Positions 1-10,006 of a stretch of DNA of 64,000 bases are shown piece by piece. The stretch comes from Pseudomonadota bacterium (GTDB taxonomy: Bacteria; Desulfobacterota; Desulfovibrionia; Desulfovibrionales; Desulfovibrionaceae). Numbering within the stretch: position 1 is the first letter of the stretch; every line of letters begins with the position of its first letter. The stretch is from the NCBI GenBank assembly GCA_018822105.1, contig JAHJLB010000023.1:62001-126000 (forward strand), given 5' to 3'. Made by a program: the position numbers and the translations under genes. The notes below the pieces were generated by a model, which saw only the letters and a list, made by a program, of their open reading frames with translations, made no database searches and was not told where the DNA came from.

Positions 1-17
1 TCCAGGGGGCCTAAGCC

Positions 18-1124
18 ATGAACACCATTCGGATTCAGCTCATTCTGGACGAGGCGGCGGAAGGCCGCCGCCTGAGCCTGGACGAGGCCCGTCTGCTGCA
101 GCAGGAGGCCAGCCTGCACGACCTGGGGCACGCCGCGCACCGGGTGCGCCTGCGCAAGCACCCGGACCCCGTGGTCACCTACGTGGTGGACCGGAACATC
201 AACTACAGCAACGTCTGCGTCTGCGCCTGCCGCTTCTGTGCCTACTACCGCGCGCCCGGCCATGACGAGTGCTTCGTGCTGACGCATGCCGAGATCGGCC
301 GCAAGATCGAGGAGACCATCGCCCTGGGCGGCACGCAGATCCTCATGCAGGGCGGGCACCACCCAGACCTGCCCCTCAGCTGGTATGAGGACATGCTTGC
401 CTTCATCAAGGCCAACTACCCCATCCACGTCCATGCCTTCTCCCCGCCGGAGATCGCGCATTTCGCCAGGCTCAGCGGCCTGACCACAAAACAGGTCATC
501 CAGCGCCTGCGCGCGGCTGGGCTGGACTCCATCCCCGGCGGCGGGGCCGAAATTTTGGTGGACCGCGTACGCACGGCGGTCTCGCCCAACAAATGCCCGG
601 CCGGCCAATGGCTGGGCATCATGGAGGAGGCGCACGGCCTGGGCCTGCGCACCACGGCCACCATGATGTTCGGGCACGAGGAGACCCTGGAGGAGCGCCT
701 GGAGCACCTTTTCGCGGTGCGCGCAAGCCAGGACCGGTCCCTCCGGAACGTGGGGGACGGCTACACGGCCTTCATTCCCTGGACCTTCCAGCCGGACAAC
801 ACGAACATCGAGGCCCGGCCCCTGACCAGCGTGGAGTACCTGCGCCTGCTGGCGCTCTCGCGCCTGGTGCTGGACAACGTGGACAACGTGCAGGTGTCGT
901 GGGTGACCATGGGCCCGAAGATCGCGCAGTTGGCGCTGTATTTCGGCGGCAACGACTTCGGCTCCACCATGATCGAGGAGAACGTGGTGCGAGCCGCTGG
1001 GGTGAGCTTCCGGCTCTCACGCGGGGACATCGACGCCCTGGTGCGCACCGCGGGCTTTGAGCCCCGCCAGCGGCGCATGGACTACCGGCTGGTTCCGGCG
1101 GACAAGACAGGGGAGCAGGCCTGA
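18..1124 (+). CDS. mqnC: Cyclic dehypoxanthinyl futalosine synthase (MqnC)
   Basis: A radical SAM enzyme of the futalosine route to menaquinone. MqnC cyclises dehypoxanthine futalosine to the cyclic form in the cytoplasm. The protein is 368 aa, a normal length for the family. Cys67, Cys71 and Cys74 form the CX3CX2C motif for the SAM-binding 4Fe-4S cluster, followed by the family stretch YRAPGHDE. A glycine-rich GGTQILMQGG segment lies at about residues 103-112. The start is preceded by AGGGGG about 8 nt upstream. The TGA stop shares its A with the ATG of mqnA, so the two genes are translationally coupled. The paralogue MqnE is less likely because the N-terminal and RTTATMMFGH regions fit MqnC better. 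Confidence 0.9.
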   Translation: MNTIRIQLILDEAAEGRRLSLDEARLLQQEASLHDLGHAAHRVRLRKHPDPVVTYVVDRNINYSNVCVCACRFCAYYRAPGHDECFVLTHAEIGRKIEETIALGGTQILMQGGHHPDLPLSWYEDMLAFIKANYPIHVHAFSPPEIAHFARLSGLTTKQVIQRLRAAGLDSIPGGGAEILVDRVRTAVSPNKCPAGQWLGIMEEAHGLGLRTTATMMFGHEETLEERLEHLFAVRASQDRSLRNVGDGYTAFIPWTFQPDNTNIEARPLTSVEYLRLLALSRLVLDNVDNVQVSWVTMGPKIAQLALYFGGNDFGSTMIEENVVRAAGVSFRLSRGDIDALVRTAGFEPRQRRMDYRLVPADKTGEQA

Positions 1125-1975
1125 TGCCGGCAGGGATCAGGCTGGGGCGCATCGGCTACCTGAACGTGCTGCCCCTGCATTACCCGCTGGAGTCCGGCGT
1201 TCTGCGGACGGAGTTCAAGGACCTCGATTTCGAGGTCGTCGCCGGGCCGCCCGCGCAGCTCAACGAGCTCATGGACCAGGGGCGGCTCGACCTTTCGGGC
1301 TGCTCAAGCATCGAATACGCTAGGCATCCGGACAAGTATCTGCTGGTGCCAAATCTGGCCATCGGCAGCCGGGGGCCGGTGCAAAGCGTACTTTTGCTCT
1401 GCCGCAACCGGCCGGAGGACCTGGACGGCAAGACCGTGCTGGTGAGCGCCGCCACGCACACCTCGGCGGCGCTCCTGGACCTGCTCCTGACGCAGCAGCT
1501 CGGCGTGCGCCCCGGCTACCGGATCGGGGACGCCAGCTCCTTCCTGGCCGGCGGCCAGCGCCCGGAGGCCATTCTGTGCATCGGCGACGAGGCCTTGAGC
1601 CTGCGGCAGCATCCGGACTACCCGGTCCGCATGGACCTGGGCGAGGCCTGGCGGCAGTGGACCGGCCTGCCCTTCATCTTCGGCGTCTGGATCGCCCGGC
1701 GCGACGTGGTGGCCCGGCGCAGGGCCGAGGTCATGGCCGGGGCGCGGCTGCTCCTGGCGGCCAAGGCCTGGGGCCAGGCCCACATGGACGTCATCGCGGC
1801 CCTGGCGGCCGGCTGCGGGGCCCTGGACGAAGCCGGCATGCGCTCGTACTTCGACGGGCTGGTGTATGACCTGGGCCCAGGGGAGATTGAAGGCCTTACG
1901 CTGTTTTACGAAATGCTGGACAAGGCCGGGGCCATCCCGTCCATGCCGGACCTAGCGTTCCTGCCTCTGGACTGA
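1124..1975 (+). CDS. mqnA: Chorismate dehydratase (MqnA)
   Basis: First enzyme of the futalosine pathway; it dehydrates chorismate to 3-[(1-carboxyvinyl)oxy]benzoate. The 283-aa protein has the periplasmic-binding-protein-like fold typical of MqnA/MqnD. The N-terminal motif RIGYLNVLPLHYPL and the substrate-loop stretch SGCSSIEYARHP at about residues 58-69 point to MqnA rather than MqnD. It overlaps the mqnC stop by 1 nt (ATGA), which places both in one operon. It ends 30 nt before the convergent LysR gene. The organism therefore probably makes menaquinone by the futalosine rather than the Men pathway. Confidence 0.88.
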   Translation: MPAGIRLGRIGYLNVLPLHYPLESGVLRTEFKDLDFEVVAGPPAQLNELMDQGRLDLSGCSSIEYARHPDKYLLVPNLAIGSRGPVQSVLLLCRNRPEDLDGKTVLVSAATHTSAALLDLLLTQQLGVRPGYRIGDASSFLAGGQRPEAILCIGDEALSLRQHPDYPVRMDLGEAWRQWTGLPFIFGVWIARRDVVARRRAEVMAGARLLLAAKAWGQAHMDVIAALAAGCGALDEAGMRSYFDGLVYDLGPGEIEGLTLFYEMLDKAGAIPSMPDLAFLPLD

Positions 1976-2005
1976 GGCGGCCCCGGCACCACCGCCTCGT
2001 CCGGC

Positions 2006-2902
2006 CTAGCCTTCCGAGGAATTGCGCACGTGCTCGATGAACAAGTTGGCTGCGGGCAGCAGCTCGCGGCCCTGGCGCTGGATGAGGTAGAAGGAGCGCT
2101 CCGGCATCTGGGGCATCACCCCCAGGGCCACCAGTTCGCCGCGGTCCAGGTAGGGCTGGGCCGCCAGGCGCGAAACAACGCTGATCCCCAGTCCGGCGCG
2201 GGAGCACTGCAGCGCGGCCTCGGTGGTCTCCACCCAGAGGGCGACCTTCAGCTCGCTGATGGACATTCCCGCTCCCTTGAGCAGGGTCTCCAGGTACCGT
2301 CGCGTCCCGGACCCGCGCTCGCGCAGGATCCAGGGCCAGGGGCGCAGGTCCTTCAAAGCCTTGGGCGCCGGCCGCACCGCGGCGATATCCGCCGCCACCA
2401 CAAGCACGAGTTCGTCCCGTCGCAGGGGATAGAAGGCGATGCCCTGCTGCTCCGGCTGGGAGCCCACGATGCCCAGCTCCAGCCGACCTTGGCCAACCTG
2501 GCGGATGATGGAGTCCGTGTCCCCGATGGTCATGTGCACCCGCAGGGAGGGATACAGGGCCAGAAAGGTCTTGAGCAGATTCGGCAGGATGTAGTTCGCC
2601 GGGATGGTGCTGCCGCCCAGGATCAGATCGCCCACGACCATGTCGCGCAAAAGCCCGATCTCGGAATTGATGCGCCCCACCTGCTGGAAGACTTGCTTGG
2701 AGCCCCGGTAGAGCACCTCGCCGGCCTGGGTGGGCATGACGGTGCGGCCCAGGCGGTCGAACAGCGGCACGCCCAGCTCCTCTTCGAGGTTGGCCACATG
2801 GGCGCTGATGGTGGGCTGGGAGAGCTGCAACTCCAGGCCAGCCTTGGAAAAACTTTTCAATTCATAGACCTTGCAGAAGGCCTCGAGCTTGCGTAAGTCC
2901 AT
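2006..2902 (-). CDS. LysR-family transcriptional regulator
   Basis: A DNA-binding activator or repressor of 298 aa. An N-terminal winged helix-turn-helix covers about residues 1-60 (SFSKAG...LSQPTISAHVANLEEELG) and a C-terminal LysR substrate-binding domain runs from about residue 90 to 295. The start at 2902 has GGAGG 6 nt upstream. An upstream ATG at 2941 would add 13 residues outside the domain and overlap the putative promoter, so it was not chosen. The gene lies just downstream of the rplQ terminator on the same strand with its own candidate promoter. Its N-terminus recalls the LysR subgroup associated with selenium metabolism in delta-proteobacteria, but I cannot confirm that; the ligand and targets are unknown. 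Confidence 0.85.
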   Translation of the reverse strand: MDLRKLEAFCKVYELKSFSKAGLELQLSQPTISAHVANLEEELGVPLFDRLGRTVMPTQAGEVLYRGSKQVFQQVGRINSEIGLLRDMVVGDLILGGSTIPANYILPNLLKTFLALYPSLRVHMTIGDTDSIIRQVGQGRLELGIVGSQPEQQGIAFYPLRRDELVLVVAADIAAVRPAPKALKDLRPWPWILRERGSGTRRYLETLLKGAGMSISELKVALWVETTEAALQCSRAGLGISVVSRLAAQPYLDRGELVALGVMPQMPERSFYLIQRQGRELLPAANLFIEHVRNSSEG

Positions 2903-2924
2903 CTGTAACCTCCGATGTAATCCA

Positions 2925-2954
2925 AGTATAACATCAGGCATCCCGATAGCGCAA
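2925..2954 (-). promoter_or_regulatory. Candidate sigma-70 promoter for the LysR gene
   Basis: On the minus strand TTGCGC (2954-2949) is followed after 18 nt by TATACT (2930-2925, 5 of 6 matches to the -10 consensus). Transcription would start near 2918, about 16 nt before the start codon of the LysR gene. It sits directly after the rplQ terminator, so the regulator is probably transcribed independently of the ribosomal operon. Confidence 0.4.
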
Positions 2955-2956
2955 GC

Positions 2957-2985
2957 AAAAAAAGAGGAGGGACCAAAGTCCCTCC
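2957..2985 (-). terminator. Intrinsic terminator after rplQ
   Basis: A perfect 8-bp stem, GGAGGGAC/GTCCCTCC (2966-2973 with 2978-2985), closes a 4-nt loop. On the minus strand it is followed by seven U residues (2963-2957). It ends the long ribosomal protein transcript about 25 nt after the rplQ stop codon. Confidence 0.85.
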
Positions 2986-3010
2986 CCAGATTTTCAGCAG
3001 TGTGCAGGAG

Positions 3011-3545
3011 CTACTCGGCGGCAGCTTCCTTCTTGGCCTTGGGAGCCTTGGGCTTGGCAACCTTGGCGGGCTTTTCAGCCTTGGCCTCGGCCTTCTCCTC
3101 AACGCTCTCCACGGCCTTTTCCTCGGCCTTGGAAGCCTCAACCTTAGAGGCTTCCGCCTTGGGAGCTTCGGCCTTGGGGACCTCAGCCTGCTTCTCGGCC
3201 AGCTTGGTCAGCTCGAAGATGACCATGGGCGCGGCGTCGCCGGCACGCACATGGGCCAGCTTCACAATGCGGGTGTACCCGCCCTGTCCGCCGGTGTAGC
3301 GCGGGCCGACCTCGTCGAAGAGGTGCTGCACGAGCTTGTGGTTGCCCAAAACCTTGAAGGCCTGACGGCGAGCGTGCAGGTCGTTCTTCAGGGCCAGGGT
3401 GATGAGCCCGTCGACCACGCCGCGCAGTTCCTTGGCCTTGGCCTCGGTGGTGCGGATGGTCTCGTGGGTGAAGACGGCCCGAGCCATGTTCTTGAACATG
3501 GCCTTGCGGTGGGAGCTGTTCCGGTTCAGCTTTCTTCCGGACTTA

Positions 3546-3556
<11 letters not shown>
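3011..3556 (-). CDS. rplQ: 50S ribosomal protein L17, with long charged C-terminal tail
   Basis: Large-subunit protein L17, last gene of the alpha operon. The conserved core ([20 protein letters not shown] to about residue 117) is typical. After it comes a tail of about 64 residues made almost only of Lys, Ala, Glu, Val and Pro, with imperfect [11 protein letters not shown]-like repeats, bringing the protein to 181 aa where many L17 proteins have 115-130. The start codon lies inside the end of rpoA (11-nt overlap), so translation is coupled. An intrinsic terminator follows. The tail is probably disordered and its role is unknown. Confidence 0.95.
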
Positions 3557-4586
<1,030 letters not shown>

Positions 4587-4598
4587 GTCTACACCTGC

Positions 4599-5225
4599 TT
4601 ATTTGGAGTAAAGTTCGACGATGAGCTGTTCGTTGATCAAGAACTGTATATCCTCGCGGGTCGGGAAGGCCTTGACGACCCCCTTGAAGGCCGCGCCGTC
4701 GCTCTCGAGCCAGGAGGGGCAGCCGCGACGGGCAACGACCTGCTGGGCCTCGGTGATGACCGGCACCTTGCGGCTCTTCTCCCGCACCTCGATGACATCG
4801 CTGGGACGCACGAGAAGCGAAGGGATATTCACCTTGCGGCCGTTCAGGCTGAACAGGCCGTGACGCACCATCTGGCGGGCCTGGTCGCGGGAATTGGCGA
4901 AGCCCAGGCGGTAGACCACGTTGTCCAGACGACGCTCGAGCAGGATGAGCAGATTGGCGCCGGTGACACCCTTCTGGGCCTCGGCGCGGGTGAAGTAGTT
5001 GCGGAACTGCCCTTCCAGGATGCCGTAGATGCGGCGCACGCGCTGCTTCTCGCGAAGCTGCACGGCGTAGTCGGTAAGCTTCTTGCGGAGCTTGCCGGCG
5101 AATCCGGGAGCGTAGGGACGGCGCTCATAGGCGCACTTGTCGGTGAAACAGCGGTCGCCTTTAAGAAAAAGCTTCTGGCCTTCGCGGCGGCAGAGCCTGC
5201 ATTTCGCTTCGGTGTAACGAGCCAA
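4599..5225 (-). CDS. rpsD: 30S ribosomal protein S4 (zinc-type)
   Basis: Small-subunit assembly protein that binds 16S rRNA, and in some bacteria the translational repressor of the alpha operon. It has 208 aa with a central S4 RNA-binding domain ([20 protein letters not shown]). The N-terminus has CRLC plus two further cysteines (DRC, DKC), a set of four that fits the zinc-binding C+ form of S4. It follows rpsK by 18 nt and precedes rpoA by 12 nt. Confidence 0.96.
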   Translation of the reverse strand: MARYTEAKCRLCRREGQKLFLKGDRCFTDKCAYERRPYAPGFAGKLRKKLTDYAVQLREKQRVRRIYGILEGQFRNYFTRAEAQKGVTGANLLILLERRLDNVVYRLGFANSRDQARQMVRHGLFSLNGRKVNIPSLLVRPSDVIEVREKSRKVPVITEAQQVVARRGCPSWLESDGAAFKGVVKAFPTREDIQFLINEQLIVELYSK

Positions 5226-5243
5226 GTTGGTTCCTCCTAGGTC

Positions 5244-5630
5244 TTAGACGCGACGGCGCTTGGGGGGCCGGCAGCCGTTGTGAGGGATGGGAGTCACGTC
5301 GCGGATGAAGCTCACTTTGAAGCCCACGTTATTGATGGCGCGCATGGCGGCCTCGCGGCCGGAGCCGGGCCCCTTGACGAAGATGCCCACCAGACGCATG
5401 CCGCAATCCTGGGCCTTGCGGGCGGCGGTCTCGGCAGCGATCTGCGCTGCGAACGGAGTGCTCTTGCGGGAGCCCTTGAAGGAGGCACCTGCGCTGGCCC
5501 AGCTCACAACATTTCCCTTCAGATCCGTGAAGGAGATGATGGTGTTGTTAAAGCTGGCATGCACGTGGGCCAGGCCCACGGGAATGCTCTTCTTCTCTTT
5601 CTTTTTCCCAGTGCGACGGGGTTTTGCCAT
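5244..5630 (-). CDS. rpsK: 30S ribosomal protein S11
   Basis: S11 forms part of the mRNA-exit platform of the small subunit. The chosen start gives a 128-aa protein beginning [14 protein letters not shown], with GAGGA 5 nt upstream. A start ten codons further up (5660) has no support. The conserved [15 protein letters not shown] stretch and the C-terminal [18 protein letters not shown] are diagnostic. It sits between rpsM and rpsD. A gap of 106 nt separates it from rpsM, longer than most gaps in this operon. Confidence 0.96.
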   Translation of the reverse strand: MAKPRRTGKKKEKKSIPVGLAHVHASFNNTIISFTDLKGNVVSWASAGASFKGSRKSTPFAAQIAAETAARKAQDCGMRLVGIFVKGPGSGREAAMRAINNVGFKVSFIRDVTPIPHNGCRPPKRRRV

Positions 5631-5736
5631 GTCTGTCCTCGCTTCGCCCGTAGGCGACATTATGCTTCATTCAGGAAAAGCCGATACGCCATGATCGCTC
5701 ATGGCGTCATTCGGCACAGTCCGTGCTCGGCAGCGC

Positions 5737-6117
5737 CTACTTGGTGGGCGCCTTTTTCTTGCCCATCACGGTGCGCCGCGGTCCCTTGCGGGTGCGAGCA
5801 TTGGTATGGCTGCGCTGGCCGCGCACGGGCAAGCCCTTGCGGTGGCGCAGGCCACGGTAGCTGCCGATGTCCATAAGCCGTTTGATGCTCTGCGTCACGT
5901 CGCGACGCAGGTCACCCTCGACCCGGTGGTTGGCCTCGATCTCCACGCGAATGAGGTTCACGTCCTCATTGGAGAGATTGTCGGTATTCTTGGACCAATC
6001 GATCCCGACGGTGTCGAGGATCTTGAGCGCTGTCGTATGGCCCACGCCATAGATGTACGTCAGCGCGATGTCCAGCCGCTTGTTCCTGGGCAGATCAACG
6101 CCTGCAATGCGAGCCAC
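5737..6117 (-). CDS. rpsM: 30S ribosomal protein S13
   Basis: S13 lies in the head of the small subunit and contacts the large subunit and the P-site tRNA. The 126-aa product carries the helix-two-turn-helix part ([20 protein letters not shown]) and the basic C-terminal tail ([20 protein letters not shown]). It is the second gene of the alpha operon, 15 nt after rpmJ. Confidence 0.96.
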   Translation of the reverse strand: MARIAGVDLPRNKRLDIALTYIYGVGHTTALKILDTVGIDWSKNTDNLSNEDVNLIRVEIEANHRVEGDLRRDVTQSIKRLMDIGSYRGLRHRKGLPVRGQRSHTNARTRKGPRRTVMGKKKAPTK

Positions 6118-6132
6118 TCTCGTACCCCTCTC

Positions 6133-6246
6133 TTAACCCTGACGCTGCTTGTGACGGGGGTCCTCACAGAGAACCCGCAAAACGCCGCGGCGACGGATGA
6201 TTTTGCACTTGGGACACATCTTCTTCACGGAAGGCCGAACTTTCAT
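6133..6246 (-). CDS. rpmJ: 50S ribosomal protein L36 (zinc-type)
   Basis: A 37-aa protein read directly from the minus strand: it begins [19 protein letters not shown] and ends [11 protein letters not shown]. Three cysteines (CPKC and a later Cys) plus a His form the zinc ribbon of the C+ L36 type. GGAG lies about 9 nt before the start. A 7-bp hairpin (6266-6284) stands 20 nt upstream of the ATG and could affect initiation. It is the first gene of the alpha group after map. Confidence 0.93.
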   Translation of the reverse strand: MKVRPSVKKMCPKCKIIRRRGVLRVLCEDPRHKQRQG

Positions 6247-6345
6247 GCCCTACTCCACTTAGCTCGGCGCTGAGAACCAGCGCCAATCTTCTGCATTATG
6301 CCCGGCTTTTGGCCAGGCGGTTTACACACAAAGTTGAGACGGAGG

Positions 6346-6374
6346 AAAATATATGCCTTGGCACAGAAACGCAA
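6346..6374 (-). promoter_or_regulatory. Possible internal promoter before rpmJ-rpsM
   Basis: In the 135-nt gap between map and rpmJ, TTGCGT (6374-6369) is followed after 17 nt by TATTTT (6351-6346) on the minus strand, in an AT-rich patch. It could give extra transcription of the alpha operon. The -35 match is weak, so this is tentative. Confidence 0.28.
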
Positions 6375-6381
6375 GGGTTTT

Positions 6382-7152
6382 CTATGTGCTCAAGGTTAGA
6401 ATATTCGGACCGTCCGCCGTCACCGCCACGGTATGCTCAAAGTGCGCTGCCAGCTTGCGATCCTTGGTCACTGCGGTCCAGCGATCCTCCAGGATCTCCA
6501 CATCATAGCTTCCTTCCGTGACCATGGGTTCTATGGCCAGGACCATGCCCGGCTTGAGAACGACGCCTGACAGGCCCTTGGGCACGAAATTCGGTATCTC
6601 CGGCTTCTCGTGCAGCTTGACCCCGATGCCGTGCCCCACGAAGCGGCGCACAACGCCGAACCCGGCCTCCTCCACGCACTCCTGCACAGCCGTGCTGATG
6701 TCGTAGAGGTTTTTTCCGCTAACAGCCATGGCGATGCCCCGGTCCAGGGACTCCTTGGTCACGGCCATGAGCCGCTTGGCCCCTGGGCTTATCTCGCCAA
6801 CGGCAAAGGTACGCGCCGCGTCCCCATGAAATCCGCCGGCGATGACGCCCATGTCGATGCTCACGATGTCCCCGTCCTTCAGAATGCGTTCCTTGGAGGG
6901 GAAGCCGTGCACAATGACCTCGTTCACGGAGCAGCAGATGGCGAAGGGGAAGCCCAGGTAGCCCAGGAAAGCCGGGCGCACCTTGAACTGATCGCACATC
7001 CTGCGGGCGATGTCTTCAAAGAGCATGGTCGGAACGCCGGGTTGCACGGCTGCGCCGATCTCGTCCAGAATCAGGGAGACGATGCGGCCGGCCTCTCGCA
7101 TGAGACCGATCTCCTTCTCGTTCTTGAGAAAGATCCCCCTGGCCTTCTTCAC
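6382..7152 (-). CDS. map: Type I methionine aminopeptidase
   Basis: Removes the N-terminal Met from nascent proteins in the cytoplasm; a two-metal enzyme. The chosen GTG start at 7152 lies 4 nt after the secY stop and gives 256 aa, the usual size. An upstream start would add 44 residues that overlap secY and resemble no protein. Metal ligands are visible: the Asp of DMGVIAGG, the Asp of HGDAART, the His of GHGIG, the Glu of IEPM and the Glu near the C-terminus (FEHTVAV). The secY-map-rpmJ order is common in many bacteria. Confidence 0.94.
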   Translation of the reverse strand: MKKARGIFLKNEKEIGLMREAGRIVSLILDEIGAAVQPGVPTMLFEDIARRMCDQFKVRPAFLGYLGFPFAICCSVNEVIVHGFPSKERILKDGDIVSIDMGVIAGGFHGDAARTFAVGEISPGAKRLMAVTKESLDRGIAMAVSGKNLYDISTAVQECVEEAGFGVVRRFVGHGIGVKLHEKPEIPNFVPKGLSGVVLKPGMVLAIEPMVTEGSYDVEILEDRWTAVTKDRKLAAHFEHTVAVTADGPNILTLST

Positions 7153-7156
7153 CCGG

Positions 7157-8473
7157 CTACCTGCCCTTGACGCGGGCCTTGTTGCCCATGAGCCCTTCGT
7201 ACTGACGCGAGATGAGGTAGGACTCGATCTTGCCCATGAAGTCCATGGCCACGCCCACCACGATGAGCAGGCTGGTGCCGCCAAAGTAGAAGGGGATGTT
7301 GAACTGGCTGATGAGCATCATGGGCAGCACGCAGATGAGGGCCATGTAAAGGGCGCCCCAGAGCGTGATGCGCGCCAGCACCCGGTCGATGTACTCGCGG
7401 GTCTTGGCGCCGGGCCGGATGCCGGGGATGAAGCCGCCCTGCTTCTGGATGTTCTCGGAAATCCCCTTGGGATCGAAGAGAATGGCCGTGTAGAAGTAGG
7501 CGAAGAACATGATCAGCCCGACAAAGGCCACATTGTAGAGCACCGAAGAGGGGCTCATGTGCTGGGAGAGCTTCTGCAGCCATTCGACGCTGGAGAAGTT
7601 CGCCAGCGTGGCCGGAAAGAGCAGGATGCTCGAGGCGAAGATGGGCGGGATGACGCCCGAGGTGTTGATGCGCAAAGGCAGATGCGTGGTCTGGCCGCCA
7701 ACCATCTTCCGGCCGAGCATGCGCTTGGCGTAGTGGATGGGGATGCGGCGCTGGCCGCGCTCCACAAAGACGATGAAGACCAGGGTGGCGGCCATGAGCA
7801 CGCCGATGAGCAGCAGGATGATGAGCGAAAGCTCACCGGCCGTCATCAGCCGCCCGGTGTTGATCAAGGCGGAGGGCAGCCCGGCCACGATACCGGCGAA
7901 GATGATCATGGAGATGCCGTTGCCGATGCCCTTTTCGGTCATCTGCTCGCCCAGCCACATGAGGAACACCGTGCCCGCGGTCAAGGTGACCATGGTCACC
8001 AGGCGGAAGCCCCAGCCGGCGAAGAGCACCAGAGACTGGCCCGTGGTCGGGCTGGTCATGCTCTCAAGCCCGACGGCTATGGCCAGGCCCTGGATGCAGG
8101 TGATGAGCACAGTGCCGTAGCGGGTGTACTGGGTGATCTTTTTCCGGCCCTCGGCTCCCTCATCCTTGCTCAGGCGCTTGAGTTCGGGGCTGACCACGCT
8201 CAAGAGCTGCAGAATGATGGACGCCGAGATGTAGGGCATGATGCCCAGTGCGAAGATGGACACCTTCTTGAGCCCGCCGCCGGAGAACATGTCGAACAGG
8301 CCGAACAGGGTGTTCGATGCGCTGTTGAAGAACTCTGTCAGCGCGTGGCTGTCCACGCCCGGCACCGGGATGTGGATCCCGAGGCGGTACACGGCCAGAA
8401 GTGCAAAGGTCCAGAGGAGCTTCTTCTTCAGTTCGGGCAGACGGGCGAGATTTTCAACACCGGAAAGCGACAC
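7157..8473 (-). CDS. secY: Preprotein translocase subunit SecY
   Basis: Channel-forming subunit of the SecYEG translocon in the inner membrane; 438 aa with about ten transmembrane segments. The N-terminal region with the plug helix (GGLKKVSIFALGIMPYISAS) and the cytoplasmic loop GIRPGAKTREYIDRVLARIT are characteristic. The gene follows rplO by 6 nt in the spc operon, so export capacity is co-expressed with ribosome synthesis. SecE is encoded in the same window at 32261-32521. Confidence 0.97.
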   Translation of the reverse strand: MSLSGVENLARLPELKKKLLWTFALLAVYRLGIHIPVPGVDSHALTEFFNSASNTLFGLFDMFSGGGLKKVSIFALGIMPYISASIILQLLSVVSPELKRLSKDEGAEGRKKITQYTRYGTVLITCIQGLAIAVGLESMTSPTTGQSLVLFAGWGFRLVTMVTLTAGTVFLMWLGEQMTEKGIGNGISMIIFAGIVAGLPSALINTGRLMTAGELSLIILLLIGVLMAATLVFIVFVERGQRRIPIHYAKRMLGRKMVGGQTTHLPLRINTSGVIPPIFASSILLFPATLANFSSVEWLQKLSQHMSPSSVLYNVAFVGLIMFFAYFYTAILFDPKGISENIQKQGGFIPGIRPGAKTREYIDRVLARITLWGALYMALICVLPMMLISQFNIPFYFGGTSLLIVVGVAMDFMGKIESYLISRQYEGLMGNKARVKGR

Positions 8474-8479
8474 TGTATA

Positions 8480-8926
8480 CTACCCTTCCAGAGCTTTGAC
8501 GGTTCCGCCAGCCTTGGTGATTTTCTCCGCAGCCGAAGCGCTGAAGCGGTGGGCCTCGATGCTGACCTTCACGGACACGTCGCCGCGGGCGAGGATCTTC
8601 ACCGGGGAGCCGGACTTGCACAGGCCGCGCTCGTAGATGGCCTCAATGGTGATCTCCGACTGGCCGTCAAAGGCGGTCAGCAGGTGGTCGAGGTTGATGG
8701 CCTCGTAGACGACGCGGTGCGGATTCTTGAAGCCGCGCTTGGGCAGACGGCGGGCCAGAGGCATCTGGCCGCCTTCGAACCAGGCCGGGCGGCCGCCGCC
8801 GGAACGGGAGTTCTGGCCCTTGTTGCCGCGCCCGGAGGTGCAGCCGCTGCCGGAGCCGGGGCCACGGCCAACGCGCTTGCGCTGGGCGTACTCTTCCGGG
8901 AAGGGATACAATTCGTGCAATCTCAT
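8480..8926 (-). CDS. rplO: 50S ribosomal protein L15
   Basis: A late-assembly large-subunit protein. The 148-aa product has the Gly/Arg-rich N-terminus (RVGRGPGSGSGCTSGRGNKG) and a globular C-terminal half. Its ATG overlaps the rpmD stop (ATGA), so the two are translationally coupled. secY follows directly. Confidence 0.96.
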   Translation of the reverse strand: MRLHELYPFPEEYAQRKRVGRGPGSGSGCTSGRGNKGQNSRSGGGRPAWFEGGQMPLARRLPKRGFKNPHRVVYEAINLDHLLTAFDGQSEITIEAIYERGLCKSGSPVKILARGDVSVKVSIEAHRFSASAAEKITKAGGTVKALEG

Positions 8927-9096
8927 GACTTGGTCACCTCAATCAGGTGCTTCACTTTCTCAATCATGCCCGCCAAAGTGGGGGCTTCCTCAAAAGACTT
9001 TTCCTGCCGGATGCGCTTGAGCCCCAATGCGTCCAGGGTATGGCGCTGGTTGGGCGAACAACCGATGCGGCTGCGGAGGAGTTTTATCTTCAACAC
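8923..9096 (-). CDS. rpmD: 50S ribosomal protein L30
   Basis: A 57-aa L30, read as (M)[18 protein letters not shown] and ending LIEVTKS. The GTG start at 9096 has GAGGT 5 nt upstream; a TTG one codon later would also fit. The central [14 protein letters not shown] stretch is the family signature. It sits in the standard spc order, rpsE-rpmD-rplO, and its TGA overlaps the rplO ATG. Confidence 0.92.
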   Translation of the reverse strand: MLKIKLLRSRIGCSPNQRHTLDALGLKRIRQEKSFEEAPTLAGMIEKVKHLIEVTKS

Positions 9097-9128
9097 GGTG
9101 GACCTCGCTTGTCAGGACCCGAAAGGGT

Positions 9129-9620
9129 CTACTTCCTGGGGGTGGAGAGCGTCTTGCCGCGCACTTCGGACACGCTCTCGGCGCTGCGCAGGGCGGCCAG
9201 GCCGCACATGGTGGCGCGCAGCACGTTGTGCGGGTTGCAGGTGCCGATGGCCTTGGTCAGGATGTCATGGACGCCCACGGCCTCCATGACGGCGCGCACG
9301 GGGCCGCCGGCAATGATGCCGGTGCCGCGGCTGGCGGGCCTGAGCATGACGCGGCCTGCGCCGAAGCGGCCCAGGACCTCGTAGGGCAGGGTGCCGTCCA
9401 GCACGGGCACGGTGATCATGTCCTTGCGGGCACGGTCCGTGGCCTTGCGGATGGCCTCAGGCACTTCGTTGGCCTTGCCCAGGCCGAAACCGACCTTGCC
9501 CTGGCCATCGCCCACGACAACCAGGCAGCTGAAGCTGAACCGGCGGCCGCCCTTGACGACCTTGGCCACGCGGTTGAGATATACGATCTTCTCGATGAAG
9601 CCGGAATCGTTCTTTTCCAT
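9129..9620 (-). CDS. rpsE: 30S ribosomal protein S5
   Basis: S5 shapes the mRNA entry site and affects decoding accuracy. The chosen ATG at 9620 gives 163 aa beginning [20 protein letters not shown], with a GGGTGGG Shine-Dalgarno-like stretch 7 nt upstream. A GTG at 9632 would add four residues but lies too close to the preceding stop for a good ribosome site. The double-stranded RNA-binding fold is visible at [20 protein letters not shown]. Confidence 0.95.
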   Translation of the reverse strand: MEKNDSGFIEKIVYLNRVAKVVKGGRRFSFSCLVVVGDGQGKVGFGLGKANEVPEAIRKATDRARKDMITVPVLDGTLPYEVLGRFGAGRVMLRPASRGTGIIAGGPVRAVMEAVGVHDILTKAIGTCNPHNVLRATMCGLAALRSAESVSEVRGKTLSTPRK

Positions 9621-9634
9621 ACTTGGACCCACCC

Positions 9635-9994
9635 CTAGAATTTGAGGCCGCCCTCTCGGGCGCCATCGGCAAGGGCCTTAACGCGGCCGTGGTAAAGGTA
9701 GCCGTTGCGATCGAAGACGCAGGCTTCTATGTTCTTGGCCTTGGCCTTCTCCGCGATGTCCTTGCCGACACTGGCGGCGCCTTCGCGGTTGGCCCGGGCG
9801 GGCGTGCCGCTGCGGGACAAAACCAGCGTGGAGGAGCTGACAAGGGTGCAGCCGGTCTCGTCGTCCACGAGCTGTGCATACACATGCACATTGGAGCGGA
9901 AGACCACCAGGCGGGGCTTCATCTCGGTTCCATTCACTTTCTTGCGGATGCGCAGCTTTCTGCGTTGCCGCGCTTGTTCTTTGGTCTTCTTCAT
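9635..9994 (-). CDS. rplR: 50S ribosomal protein L18
   Basis: A 5S rRNA-binding protein of the central protuberance. It has 119 aa with a basic N-terminus ([14 protein letters not shown]), followed by [18 protein letters not shown] and the C-terminal [20 protein letters not shown], all typical. It lies between rplF and rpsE. Confidence 0.96.
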   Translation of the reverse strand: MKKTKEQARQRRKLRIRKKVNGTEMKPRLVVFRSNVHVYAQLVDDETGCTLVSSSTLVLSRSGTPARANREGAASVGKDIAEKAKAKNIEACVFDRNGYLYHGRVKALADGAREGGLKF

Positions 9995-10006
9995 GGCCGC
10001 ACTCCG

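Noticed and set aside
1974-1998. 7-bp hairpin between mqnA and the LysR gene as a terminator
   Set aside because: The loop is 11 nt and there is no T-run on either strand, so it is too weak to call.
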